DNA of 64,000 bases from Chamaecyparis obtusa (Eukaryota; Streptophyta; Pinopsida; Cupressales; Cupressaceae): positions 744,001 to 808,000 of the forward strand of contig BSBK01002060.1 in the NCBI GenBank assembly GCA_027943335.1, read 5' to 3'. The notes under the pieces are model-generated. The model had not been told where the DNA came from, did no database searches, and worked only from the letters and a program-made list of their open reading frames with translations. Position 1 is the stretch's first letter. Every line of letters starts with the position of its first letter. The translations under genes and the position numbers were made by a program. Shown here piece by piece: positions 21,601 to 34,294 of this stretch.

Positions 21601-24600
21601 GATCAAGGATATCATTATCATCAACAACACCAGGAGGAACCTCTGCAAGATTGAAATCAATAATTTGCTTGATAGTTAACCGACAATAGTCCATCTTCCG
21701 GATATCTACCTTTGTGCGCAAATCAATCCATATATCCTCAAGGCCATGTATGTGAATAAATTGTCTCCTCATCTTGTCATTGAGGCCTCTCCAATCAAAA
21801 CAACTCCTGGACATGAACTTCTTCAGTGTGATTCTTTGAAGTTCGAATTCCATGTTCTTCGCCTTGGGCACAGTATCCAAAGAATATCCACCAATCTTTA
21901 AGGGATTCTTTGAGGAAATCACCACCCTTGCTCTATGCAAGGTAGACTGGTATGCCTACACTATCATGAGCTGCCTCGCCAACTCCATCAAAATGATTTT
22001 GTCAGTCGGATATCGTGGGAGTGTGTACGACTCCTCTGAAATACTCAACTCGCATGTATGTGAAGTTTGGGAACTATAGGAAAAGGCAACCATATTCATT
22101 CACTTTGATCCATGCTTCATCTAACACTCGCTTATTTGGAAGCTCCTTATCAAACAAGCACATGTAATACCTGTAGAAGGCATCTTGTACTCTACGGTAG
22201 TGTACTCGACTGGCCCTTAGAGGCAGCTGGTCATAATATTCCCAAACAGCCACCAGTGTTCTATCTCCCTTGGTAGTGAGTCCTGAAAAAGAACCTAGGG
22301 CAACAACAATATATACCGAGTAAGAATTCATACAGAATGTCCCAGTGGTAGTGACTTGAGATAACTGCTCATAGAGGACATCACTGATCATTTCTCCCCA
22401 AAAGATCTTCTTTTGTTACTTATGACAATAAGGGAGATATATTTATACATCCAAGGTTCAAAAGTGTTACAACTTTTAAGGCCTCCAATGTGACTGAGCA
22501 ATGTGATAAGATCATTTATTTTCTTCTTGAAATCTGTGTGGTGTACCCCCTTGGGCCATCTTACAAGATTAGGCCTCTTGTTGATCAACTAGTTATCATT
22601 AACATATCTGATGCAATATGCTATATCTTCATTCCATCTGTCCAAAGCCTTTTGTTTTGAAATATTGGTGACCAACAGAGCAGGAGGAACCCAAAAGATT
22701 CTATCAATAGTCTCAGGATCTAGACTAATGATAGTGTTTCCATCATGACCTCTGATAGTTCTAGATGAGAGATCAAAGTTCTTGGTGCGAGCAAACACGA
22801 ATTTCGGTTCAAGGGAAGCCAAGGGAAAAGTAGAAACCATATGTATGCTACTTTGCTTTATGTAAAACATATCCTTTGTTGTAGCAGCATCCACCCTTCT
22901 GAGGAAATCATCAATGTTCATGTGTGCAATATCTGTGTCTTTGATATCTTCACTATATGAGACAACTTGTGAAGGAGGAATATAATTATGGTATTGATCA
23001 TACTGGTATTTCATTTTCTTCTCTTTACCTTTACCTGGTACAAATGCGAGCCTTGATATTTTTTGCATACGGCTGGAAATGATGGGATAGTAGGAGAATG
23101 AATAAGTTTTAGCTTAAAAATGTCATGAAAAACCCAAAAACGGATTTTTTAGAGGTGATTGCATATGTGGACAGCAAAAAGCATGAAAGGAAACATGTAT
23201 GCGAATGAGGGGACATGATGTTTACTTTATAATGGAACAAAGATTTTCCTTTAAATGTAAATCAATTTAACCACCATCATGAGTTTTAAGTCAAGTGGCA
23301 GCGGTTTGATGAATATAAAAAGGCTTATCTAAGTGGGTTTTTTGGGAGTAAAGACATGTTGCATGTGCATGAGGCATGTTGCAAAGAGAAATTTCTTTCT
23401 TCGATGATTCCATTCAAGAACGAGGTTTTTAATCCCGACTGCATATGCAAATAAGATGAAACATTTTGCATATGCAACTTGGAGAAATGAAGATGGAAGA
23501 TAGAAGGAACACAAAATATGACACAATGAAAATGCAAATCTGAAAATGAAATGAATTGCATAAAGATATTCACAAAACTATACACAAGAAATCTAACCTC
23601 TCTTCTACACAAGGTAAAGGAAGAAGTCCCTTGCAATCTTTTGCAAAATCTGAAAAAAATCAAGAAGATTTTTGGATTTAGGAATGATTGAAGAAAAGAG
23701 TCTTATATAGATTTCGAATCTTGACTCAATCTTCCAAAAATGAATGCCTCTAAGTCAAAATTCATTGTTTGACAAGTGGTGAACAAAAGAGAAACGATTT
23801 GCAAAAGAATAGCAACTATATTGACTAAATCCAACATACATGCAAATACCTTCAAAAATGGCACCTAGGGCATCAAATCCATTTAAAAATAATAATGAAC
23901 AAGCTGAAAATGTGATTCCTTACCCTAGAATCCTCCCTTGATTGAAAACGCTTGAGTTTCAATGATCTAATTGATTTACAATGAGCCGTTTTTGAGAAAA
24001 GAATGGCAAAAAAGAGGTTGTTCTTGAGTGAAACACATATGTTTCTTGGGCAAAAATCACCACCAGCAATATCTTGAAGGAAAACGCACTTTCTAGGAAG
24101 AATGGCATGTAAAAACAATATGCAATCCCTTCTAAAATCGCCACTCACAGCACTTGACTAAAGGCGTGTTTTTAAGAACTTAAAACATGTGTTTGGGGCA
24201 AAAATTGCCACCCAACAATAAGCAACACAAAAACGGGTTTTAGTGGAATAAAAACATGTGTTTCTTGAGCAAACATCACCACCTTGCATAAGGCATGGAG
24301 AAAAAGACTCAATAACAGTCTTTTGAAGAGCAAGAGCATATGTTTTTCAACTCAAAATCCCCACCAAACACTATAAAAACGGGTTTTTTGAAGACAAGAA
24401 CACGTGTTCTTTAACCCAAAATTGCCACTTAGCATTTGGCTATTTTTTTAGAGACAAAAACATGTGTTTTTGAGTTTGAATTCTCCACTAAAAAGTAATA
24501 ATGTGCTTTTGGGAGATAAAAGCATATTTGTCTAAAATGCATGTGTAAATGAGTTTAAATTTCCCACTTACATGCATTCAAGTCAAAACTCAAGTCAATA

Positions 24601-25452
24601 AGTATATGAGTTTTTTAGAAATGCAATAACATGTGTATTTAGTTTAAAATTGCCCACTTACACATGTTGAGTAACATATTTTAATTAAAATATGTAACTG
24701 CATTCAAAAACCCCACTAACTTGCATTTTAGGACTTTGAATTTATTGGTAGTGGGTTTTTAATAAGTGTTCTGCATATGGATATATGCTATAAATCATGA
24801 AAACCCTACCTTTGCACATAAAAATACCTCATGTATTTAAATTTAATTAATAACTATAGTTTTTAATAAAGTAACATGAAAATAGACTTAAAAAGACTAA
24901 TTTTCATAAAACATTAAAAACTATGTTTAAATCAACTCAGAATGACCTGAAATTTAGAAATGGATGCTAAAATCCATTTTAAAAATTAAAAATAATTTTA
25001 TTACGTGCGATTGCCGTCAATAAGTCCACTTTTGGAGGATTGTTAGTAAAATATGCAGTCGCCCTAAAAAACCTCACCTTTTCCTTTATAACTTGAGCTA
25101 AACAACTCCGATCAAAGTCTAAGATAGCTCGAAATGAGCGGAATTCAAAGGGCCATTGACCTAAGGGAAAAACAAGATCAAAAATTTCTTACAAGAAAGA
25201 TAAAACGAAGAATAAACACGAAGATTGCCAAAAATCAAGTGCTTGCAGTCAAAGAAGAAAAATCCATCTTGACAAGCATTTTAGGAGATCAAACTTGATG
25301 GAAACCTTAAAAAAGAATTCATAGATAATGCTACATAAAGTACAATTCTAGGATGACGAACTGCCTTTATGACACCTTATCAATGTGTTGAAAAATAGAT
25401 GTACCTACGAATCCATGAGTAATTTGCGTAGGGTTGCCACAATTTTGTGATG
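18657..25452 (-). repeat. 5' LTR 'A' of a long-LTR gypsy element, carrying an ORF
   Basis: The PBS-proximal end TGTTGGCTAAAAATTTTGTA (plus strand) matches the start of solo LTR E. The opposite end matches E and B through GTTGCCACAATTTTGTGATG, but the last 15-20 terminal bases are lost or diverged, so that boundary is approximate. At about 6.8 kb it is among the longest LTRs one would expect. The extra length over E is an internal ORF on the sense (minus) strand. TATATAAAGG is conserved at 19425. The degenerate motif field lies at about 24000-24720. Confidence 0.72.
19789..23068 (-). pseudogene. LTR-borne ORF, copy A (unknown function)
   Basis: Fragments in several frames read collinearly on the minus strand: 22589-23068 (KMKYQYDQYHNYIPPSQVV), 22388-22588, 22074-22391 (VHYRRVQDAFYRYYMCLFDK), 21527-21940 (CFDWRGLNDKMRRQFIH), 20930-21247 (Pro/Ser-rich linker), 20320-20823 (basic, then coiled coil), and 19789-20112 (coiled coil, LMINKEKVTQGLMTK). 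The order matches copy B throughout. About 45 N-terminal codons present in B are deleted. The layout is a globular N-terminal half, a disordered linker, and a helical C-terminal third. I do not recognise the family. The first break is a TAG at a codon that is TGA in copy B. Confidence 0.65.
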
Positions 25453-25507
25453 CAAAGAAAGAAAACGTGTCCCAGACACTTAGAAATCAGCTTTAGAGGG
25501 TGTTCAA

Positions 25508-28500
25508 TTAAGCCTCAAACTTACAAAGAGACTCATGTATAATGGCTGGGTCAGGTGCGCCTGTATGTTGAGCAATTGCAGTTACCTTTCGCAGAATATG
25601 TGACTTTGTATAACTTGTCACTTGGCTCTGGAGCTGATTCAAGGATATTTTGTAATTCATGAATCGGTCAATAATACTGACACTGAAATCATCTGCGCCA
25701 AGTTGTAGGCGAATTGTCTCTGCAAACTTTGTCATCACAACTCCTTCATCAATCAGCTTATCCTCCTCTGAGAGTATTTTACAGGATAGTTTATTGAACT
25801 CAACTTTAATTTGATGTTCCTGCTCATTCCATGAATTCAATGCTGATTGTAATTTTGTAACCAATTTCCTTAGAACTCTTTCTTTGTTAATCATTAAATC
25901 TAAAGATTCAAAATATGCTTCAACAAAAGAAATGATTTCATATTGGCACAACTTATTAAGGTTGAGTTCCTGCATGGTTCTCCAATCATTCAGATCTTCA
26001 TTCAAGACTTTCAGCTGTTGATGAAAGGATGTGATAAGCTCTCTTATTTCATTGATAGTCAAGTGTACATGCCTCAAGATATTGTATGAATCCTTGATAA
26101 CTTGCATACCCTATGCTTCTAACTGATCACACCATTCACCAATTGCTTAAGCCTTCTTTTGACACTTCTCATAATCTCAGGGCATAAAACTAAAATCGGA
26201 GCAACATTTTGAGAATTGTTCATCATTTCAATGGTTTTAAGAAGACGTGCATTCTCTTCTTTTAATTTGTTCTTTTCCCATAGCTTATCATTTCTTTGTG
26301 TAAGTTGTGCAACGACATCCTGAGCATCCTATTGACAACCCAAGCGTGTTTGTTTACCAAGCTCTACTCTAGTGAATCTGTAGTCGGAAAGTTGCCTCTC
26401 CCCTGCAAGATTATCAACCAAGGGTTCAACAATCTCAACATACTTGTTTTCATTATTTTCAATTACAATTCTTGATATTGTTTTGGCCTTTTTATTCTTT
26501 GGAGCTTTAGGCCTGGAAACCTGCTTGAGATCAAAGCCCTCCAGCGAAATTTCTTCTTTCTTCCTCTTTTGGGTTATGGCATTTAGCTAGGAAGGCAAGG
26601 AAAATGAAGAAGAAGAAGAAGCTAACGTAGATATAATAGCTAAAGTGGTAATCGGATCTGCCTGTGCGACTGTAGCAACAAGAGGAGGAGCCCCTGTTAA
26701 GATCGCCATGGGTGTGGGACTGCTATGAGTAACTTCTCACATAAATTTCTCCAACTGTATTGAGGTGGTATTCAACACCGTCATGAAGGATCTGGCCATG
26801 GAAGGAATAGGCATAGAGTATGCATCAAACACACTCTCAAAGCTATGGTATTGCTCCTCAGATATAACTACAAGAGCGGTAGATGAAATAAGGAAAGCGA
26901 GCGTCACCATGATTGAGTCCATAGGAGGAACCTACTCTGTAGTAAATACATCCACAACTATGCCTAAGGGTGAATGCGGAGTCAGGAAGTACTGTTGTAA
27001 CTAAAGTATCCACAGGAGGAGATATTATTGGTGAAGATACCTTAGGTGAATGAGGCATCTCATCATCACCGGAAACTACTTGAACCTTTTTAGGTTCCGC
27101 AACTTTTACTTGAAGAACTCTTCTGGTATCTTTGCCTCCTTTGATAGTAAGCTTGGGGATGGTAGGAACTACAAGTTCCACTATTGAGGAGGATGCCCCA
27201 TCTTTGGTTTTACCTTTGATTTTTGACCTCCTACCAATTGGGCCACCATGATCAAAATCTTTCCTTAATTTAATCTTGATGCTTTTCAGACCCTTTCTTT
27301 TTAGCCAAATGTTGTTATTTGCAAGGATGGACTGAAATCGATCCCACATTGAAATGCTTTCTTTACCTAACCAAGATGGAGATGAAATGGGCAAACTCTC
27401 AACATGATTCTTACTGTAATTTGGATCAAGAATATCACCATCATCTTCAAACCCAGGAGGAATTTCTGCAAGGTTGAAGTCAACAATCTATTTGGTAGTT
27501 AACCGACAATAATCCATCTTTTGTACATCCACCTTTGTGCGCAGATCAATCCATATGTCCTCAAGACGATACACATGTACAAATTGTCTCCTCATTTTGT
27601 CATTGAGCCCTCGCCAATCAAAGTAACTCCTAGCCATGAACTTCTTCAAAGTGATTCTTTGAAGTTTGTACTGCATATTCTTTCCTTTTGGTACTGTATC
27701 AATAGAGTATGCTCCAATTTTGAGTGGATTTCGTGAATAAATCTCTACACCTAGCCGATGCAATGTGTTCTGATATATTTGCACAGCCATGAGTTGCCTT
27801 GCCAACTCCACGAGTATAATTTTGTTAGTTGGGTACCTTGGGAGTGTGTAAGGCTCACCTTTGAAGTAACCAACCCGCATGTAAGTATAGTTGGGAAACT
27901 GAAGAAATAGGCAGCCATACTCATTCACTTTGACCCATGCCTCATCAGATACACGCTTGTTTGGGAGACGTTTGTCAAATAAACACATAAAAGCCCATAA
28001 AAGGCATCTCGTACTCTGCAGGAACGAGATTAGCTAGTCTTCAATAACAATTGAGGAAAATATTCCCATGTAGGAACCAATGACCTATCTCCTTTGGTGG
28101 AAAAGCCCGAAAACGAGCCAAGTGAAGCATCAAGCAACAATGTATACCAAGTATGAATTCATATAGAAAATGCAAGTGGTGATAACCTGAGACAATTGTT
28201 CACATAATATATCATTTATCATTTCTCCCCAGAATATTTTCTTTTTTGATCTGACAATAAGAGAAATATACTTATACATCCAAGACTAGAAAGTATTTGA
28301 TGTTTTCAATCCTGCAAGGCGACTGAACAAAGTAATGAGATCACTAATTTCTTCCTTGAACTCTGTGCGGCGAATCCCCATCTTGCAAGATTAGGCCTTT
28401 TATTAATCAATCAGTTATCATTGACATACTTAGTGCAATAAGAAATGTCTTCATTCCATCTTTCTAAACCCTTCTGCTTGCTGATATTGATAACAACGGG

Positions 28501-28974
28501 AACAGGCGGCACCTGAAAAATCCTGTCAATTGTTTCTAGGTCCAAACTAATAATAGTCTTTCCATCTTGATCCTTGATGGTTCTAGATGATGGATCAAAA
28601 TTCTTTGCACATGCAAGCACTAATTTTGGCTCAAAGGCAACCAATGGAAAAGTAGATACTAGATGAATATTGCTTTGCTTGATAGAAATCATATCTTCGG
28701 AAACTACAGCATCAATTCTTTGAAGGAAATCTTCAAAATTCATATGTGAAATATCAGTGTCCTTAGCCTCTTCACAATATGAAATAACTTGTGAAGGAGG
28801 AATGAAGTTATGATATGAATCATATTGATACTTCATCTTCTTTTTCTCCTTTTCTTTTGCAAGTGTTATCTCTTCTGACATAGCAACTTTGTGAGCCCAA
28901 TCAACTATCACATAAAAGTTCCATAATGTAAGAACATCTTCTTGAGAAGGGTCCATTGAACAATTTTGATGCAA
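25508..28974 (-). pseudogene. LTR-borne ORF, copy B (fullest copy, unknown function)
   Basis: This is the most complete copy, about 1,150 codons with breaks. It starts MHQNCSMDPSQEDVLTLWNF (28974), then KMKYQYDSYHNFIPPSQV, ETIDRIFQVPP and RWNEDISYCTKYVNDN to a TGA near 28411. It continues with MCLFDKRLPNKRVSDEAWVK (27988), YFDWRGLNDKMRRQFVHVY, a TAG at 27488, a basic/Pro-rich linker (26858-27394), and a helical C-terminal 199-aa segment (25508-26107) ending in a stop. A TATA-like box lies about 180 bp upstream (29152). No RT, protease, zinc finger or transposase motif is seen. Conservation between A and B over this length argues that it was a real protein. Confidence 0.68.
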
Positions 28975-29879
28975 AGGAGAGATCTTGGGGTATTATGAGC
29001 ATATGGAGATAGCTGGTAATTGAAAGAATGAATAGGTTTATCTCAAAAATGGTAAGAAAAGCCCAACAACGGGTTTCTTGAATGTAATTGCATATGTGGA
29101 CAGCGAGAATTATGAAGGATCATAGGTAAGCAAATGAATGAATATGATCTCTACTTATAATGAAATTAAGGATTTCCAAAAAGCGAGTTAAAGTGGCCAC
29201 CATCATGAGTTTTATGTCATGTGGCAGCGGTTAAGTAGATATAGACAAGGCTTATGTAAGTGGGTTTTTGGAAGGACAATGCATGTGTACATAAGCATGA
29301 ATTTGTTCCTCTTTTCATTATAGAACGGGGTTTTTAGTCCCGACTGCATATGCAAGCAAGTGGAGACTATTGCATATGCAACTTAAGAATGAAAGACAAA
29401 AGTAGAAGGATCATGAATCATGAAAACAAACACATGTAAATATGAAAATAAAACTTCATGTTAATCAAGAACTAAACAAGAATTTTGGGAAGAATTAGGA
29501 AAAGACTTAAGGAAGAAATTACCTCAATCCACAAGAAGTCGTCTTTCCAAATCTTTGAACAAAATCTAAAATGAATCCAAAAAGATTTTCGGATTTAGGA
29601 AAGATGAGCTCTAAAAATTATATATAGACTTCATTCCTAGTCTTATGCCAAATGGGAAGAAAAGAGAGATAAAATGTAAGGAAATAGCAACAAATTTGAC
29701 CATTTCAAATGCATATGCAAAGATGACAAAAAATGGCACCTAAGGCATCATTTTCAAGAAGAGAAAGAAGTGAAACAAGCTGAGAATGATCATACTTACT
29801 CACAAATCATTACTTGAAATGAATGAATGGATATCAATGCTCAAATCTTCCTAATATGAGCCGTTTTTGGAGAAGACCT

Positions 29880-30700
29880 TGGGCGGACTATTTTGGACAA
29901 AACGCATATGTTTTGTATGCTTTTGAATCATGTAAATGCCATAAAAAACGATGCTGTGTGCTCAAGAGAACAAAACGCTGCCAATGAAGATGAAAACACA
30001 CTTTTTTTAATGCCAATACACATGCCTTTCTCCTCTAATTTGCCAGTGTGTGCTCAAGAGAAGAAAAACAGGTCTCACGATGAAGACGCAAGCATGTTTT
30101 TGTCAAGGAATTCAACACCTAGGGCATAATCAGTTAATAATGCACTTTTCAAATGCAAATACATGTTAAAAGAGACATGTATTTGCTTCCAAAATCGACG
30201 TCTATGTATGCTTGGTTAAATATGCACTTTTAAACTTGTATTTGCATATTGAAATGATATGTTCTTGCCTTCAAATTTGACATCTTTGGCCTTTTTGCTT
30301 AAAAACGCTCTTTTGGCATGCAAATACATGTTAAAGAAACATGTTTTCATCTTCAAATTCGACACCCTTGAGTTCTTTGATTAAAAATGAACTTTTGACA
30401 TGCTTCTGCACATTGAAAAGATATGTTTTCATCTTCAAATTCGACGTCTATACTCACTTGGTTAAAAACGTATTTTAAATATGCATTTGCTTATAAAAAC
30501 AACACTTCTCAACTCAAAGGATTAAATACGCACTTTCAAATGCAAATACATGTTATAAGAAGCATGTATTTGGCTTAGAAAAAGCCACTTTTTCTACTTA
30601 AGTCACAATAAAATATGTAAATGTATTAAACCAGTGCATAAACACATGTTTTATAACTTAAGCATATGCAATTGCATATAAAAAGTGTGTAATTGTGGCT
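29880..30700 (-). repeat. Degenerate tandem motif field in LTR B
   Basis: Diverged units carry the words AAATACGCACTTT, TGCAAATACATGTTA and TTCAAATTCGACGTC / AAATCGACGTC, each combination recurring every 60-110 bp. It is equivalent to 10860-11900 in E and about 24000-24720 in A. Confidence 0.6.
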
Positions 30701-31449
30701 ATGGGACTTAAACTTATAGAAAGTGGGTTTTGAAGAATGACTTACACATAAATGATATACAGTAAATGATAAAAACCCCACCTTTATGCACTTAAGTGAT
30801 TGAATTTTAATTAAATTAAATATATAACTATATTTTTAATAAAGTAACATAAAATTAAATCAAAAAGAGCTAATTTTCATAAAATCATTAAAAACTATAG
30901 TTAAATCAACTCAAAATGAGTTGAAATTTAAAAATGGATATCAAAATACATTTGATATATTAAAAATAATTTTAATTCATGCAATTGACCATAAAAAGCA
31001 CACTTTTGGAGGATTTTTAATAAAATATGCAATCAGCCTCAAAAACCCCACCTTTGCCTTCATAACTTGAGCTAGACAACTCTGTTTGATGTCTAAGATA
31101 GCTCAAAACAAGCGAAATTCAAAGGGCTGTTGACTTAAGGAAAAAACAAGATTAAAAACTACTATCAAGAAAGGAAAAATGAAGAAAAAGATTTGAAGGT
31201 TGCCAAAAATCAAATGCTTGCAATCAGAGAAGAAAAACTTGTCTTGACAAGCAATAAGATGATTAACTTGACGGAAACCCTCAAAAAGGATGCATGAATC
31301 ATGCAAAATAAAGGACATTTCAAGGATGACGAATTGTCTTTAAAATGCATTATCCAATACATCGAAAACATAGAGGATACACCTACAAATCCATGAGAAC
31401 ATTGCATAGGGGTTGCCACAATTTTGTGATGTCAAAATTGAGGACAACA

Positions 31450-32533
31450 AAACGCAAGTGTTGGGCAGCAATGATGGGCTTTTATAACCACTTTATAAGT
31501 GCTGGAGATTTTATTTTAATAACATAACATGTAGACGGGCTTTTATAACCACTTTAAAAGTTTTTTTTTTTATATTAAAACAATGACAACTTAACTTCGC
31601 AATAATAACGGGCTTTTGGAACATGTTTGCAAGTCACAAATGCTTCACAAAGAGCAGCGATGGGCTTTATATTAGCCTTTGCAAATAATGTTTCTCATAT
31701 TAAAACATGCCCTTTGAGTATAACGGGTTTTTAGAACATTATTGCAAATCAAAACATGTTTTCCTTAAAACAGAAATAGCATTCGCAAACAAGCTTAAAA
31801 AGTCCACTTGCAAGTGTAAGTTTATTAAAAACACTCTTTTATTCCAAGGACGGGTTTCTCATGCACATTTACAAGCAATTTAACACTTAGAGAAAGCATG
31901 TAATGAGGCTCACATTAAAATCTAATTAAAGCTCACATATTTCCTTGCAAATATGTAAATGGTGGAGTTTTGATTCCACATTGCAAGTAAATGACACCCA
32001 AGATGATATGTAATAACTGACAAAAATCCCACTTAACATGACTTAAGAGGCCTCGGTGGACTTTTGTTTCCACATTGCAGGCTTTTAAACAAAGAATAAG
32101 GACTTGTAGTTAGACTTAAAAACCCCACCTACAGGTAGCTTAATTCGTCATCCTCTCTTAGAATTTAGCTCCAAATTAGGCCTACGATAGCTTGACACGA
32201 GCACAATTCGAAAAACAACAAGCCTAGGACAAAAACAAGACCGAAAACAAACAAAAGAACCAAAAAAAATCAATCAAGAACTTGAAGGACACCAAAAATC
32301 GAGTACCTGCAGTGAGGGAAGAAAAGCCCGTTTTTGCAAGAAATGCAAAGAAAAACCTGATGGAAACTTCAAAAACGACGTCTGAAGGATGAAAAACTAA
32401 GGCCAAGGCATGGTGTAACCCATTGCCTTTGAAATTTGATCTCAAACCGTCTACCTTAGAGAGAAAACAATGATTTTAGATCGAATTTCGCATGGGTTGT
32501 CTCAATTTTGAGAATTCAAACTTGAGGACAACA
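31450..32533 (-). repeat. LTR fragment 'C', outer end of a diverged copy
   Basis: It ends CTTGAGGACAACA (plus strand, 32533), like B and E, and contains the shared ACCCCACCT, CAAAAATCGAGTACCTGCAG and TAGCTTGACACGAGC blocks. It is clearly more diverged than A, B and E. It is cut at 31449 by copy B. The minus-strand ORF at 32224-32445 has no motif and is not called. Confidence 0.6.
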
Positions 32534-33935
32534 AATCACAAAAGGGAAGTCCTAACTAGTATTATTCCAGCAGGGGCATGTTTAACCATAAAGTTTCCCA
32601 TCCGCTCAGCTGCACTAAACTTGCTACCACCTTCAGAAACCTCAAAAAGCATTGCGCTTTATGAAACATTTATTGTGTTGGGCCCAGGCTCTTTCATTTT
32701 TGTACATTTGGTCTTTTCACAGTGCATTATCATGTAATATTGTTTTGAAGAATCAAGGTGATGTTAATATGGAGCCAATCTTCATAACCCATATTCCATG
32801 AATGGTGGTTACCAAGAACTCATAAGCTTAAATATCCTGCTATTAACTAAATCAAAACCAAAAGCAAGCATGTAAATAAATATTAAGATATTAGGTTGCA
32901 ATGGGACCTTCACCAAACTACCATGGGTATCTTTCTTTGAATGAAAACCCCATGCAAGAGTTCCATGTGAACAAAGGGGGTTTCATATGCCGGATTCCAC
33001 GACAAAATCATCTAATACATGAAATGTTATATTAGAAGAGGCACAATCAGGGTTGCATAGAAACAGATAAAGCATCATATGTGGAGACACTGAGTTTTCA
33101 AGAACTAATATTAGATATGACTAGGTACACTATTATAAAATAGTAAAAATACTTATATTCAATTATATAGAACAATGTATCAAAACTCTGTAAAAAAGGG
33201 TGATGATCCACAAGTAATTGGAAGCCAGCACATTCGGTGATTAGATCCGAATCAGTCCACCAATCTGTTCTCCATACTCCGGCAATGCAAAGGAACCAAA
33301 AAATAACAAAGTTTTGTGATTAAATTGCATGTTTTCTCAAGTTGCAATTATATTGCGATTTCTCTGCAATGTCATGATTAAGTTCTGATTTGACAAGAGA
33401 TTTAAAAATAGCCTTTTCTCATATTTATATGAATGTAATAACATTTTTTTAATTTCTCCAGTTTCTTCTGTTCGATCAAAAATATATTTGCTGCTATGTT
33501 TATACATCTTGATTTATGCATTAAGGCTTTGGTGCTCTGTGCCCCATAAACTACTTTGGCCCCAGAAACATAATTAAAATCTTTCATTCATTCAAACACA
33601 GAATAATAGTTACAGTTACATTATTTACTAGTAATCACAAATCGACAATTCAAACAAAAAACTTGCAGCTCCATATTTGTACATCTGAAAGGAGGGTCTA
33701 TTATCCTATTTGTCTGTCTTCGTAGCTAGATTTTTTTTTTGAAAAAATAAACTTTCTTCCAGCTGTAGGAATGTTTTCTGGGATATCTACCCAAACTTCT
33801 CTTTAGCCAAAGATAGCATAAATTGTGAAATATTTTTGGCAACCCATTTAGCAAACCCAAAGTAGCCGTGTATTCAAAAGATTGTTCCACGAAATATTCC
33901 AAATAGATTCTAACATTCTTAATTTGTATTTACAG
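32534..33935. other. Unassigned; probably intron sequence of the DGK gene
   Basis: No repeat family or exon is recognised. It ends in a pyrimidine-containing tract and TATTTACAG, a good splice acceptor, at 33935. The upstream DGK catalytic exons were not found here or further left. Confidence 0.45.
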
Positions 33936-34294
33936 AAGGGGTTTGGGAAAGCCCAAGTCAATGATGGATTGATTGAAATATTTGGCTTGAAGGATGGGTG
34001 GCATACATCATTTGTGATGGTCAACCTGATTACAGCAAAGCACATTGCCCAGGTCCTTTGAGTCATTGCATTTAAGGACATTACATTATATTTTACAGTT
34101 TGTTCTAGTATATCTCATCTGAAGTGATTTTGCAGGCTGCAGCTCTAAAACTAGAGCTAAGGGGAGGAAAAAGAGAGAGAGCTTATATGCAAATGGATGG
34201 CGAGCCATGGCAACACCCCCTAAGCAAGAGTCATTCAACAACCATCGAAATTACAACGGCTCCTCATGAATCTATTATTATTAATGCAAATTAG
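33936..34294 (+). CDS. Diacylglycerol kinase, last two exons
   Basis: Exon 1 (33936-34052, 39 codons) reads KGFGKAQVNDGLIEIFGLKD, then GWHTSFVMVNLITAKHIAQ. An 83-bp intron (34053-34135, GT...GCAG) follows, then exon 2 (34136-34294) reading AAALKLELRGG, YMQMDGEPWQHPLSK, VEI-like TIEITT and a stop. Order and motifs match the C-terminal part of the DGK accessory domain in plant diacylglycerol kinases, closest by eye to the small group lacking C1 domains. Known role: DGK phosphorylates diacylglycerol to phosphatidic acid in lipid signalling. Both exons are open, in phase 0, with canonical splice sites, unlike the surrounding mobile DNA. Earlier exons are not in the window; either the gene has a giant repeat-filled intron or this is a truncated copy. 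Confidence 0.82.

Larger units (their letters stand above)
25453..31449 (-). repeat. LTR copy 'B' (truncated), carrying the same ORF
   Basis: The outer end is intact (plus strand AAAATTGAGGACAACA, ending 31449) and matches E. It runs through the motif field, the conserved CCACCATCATGAGTTTTA block (29196) and the ORF, then stops just past the ORF end, lacking about 1 kb of PBS-proximal LTR present in A and E. It abuts A directly, so A may have inserted into B, or the pair may come from unequal recombination. Confidence 0.65.

Noticed and set aside
33402..33587. Minus-strand 61-aa ORF upstream of the DGK exons
   Set aside because: No motif; AT-rich intron-like DNA on the strand opposite the gene.
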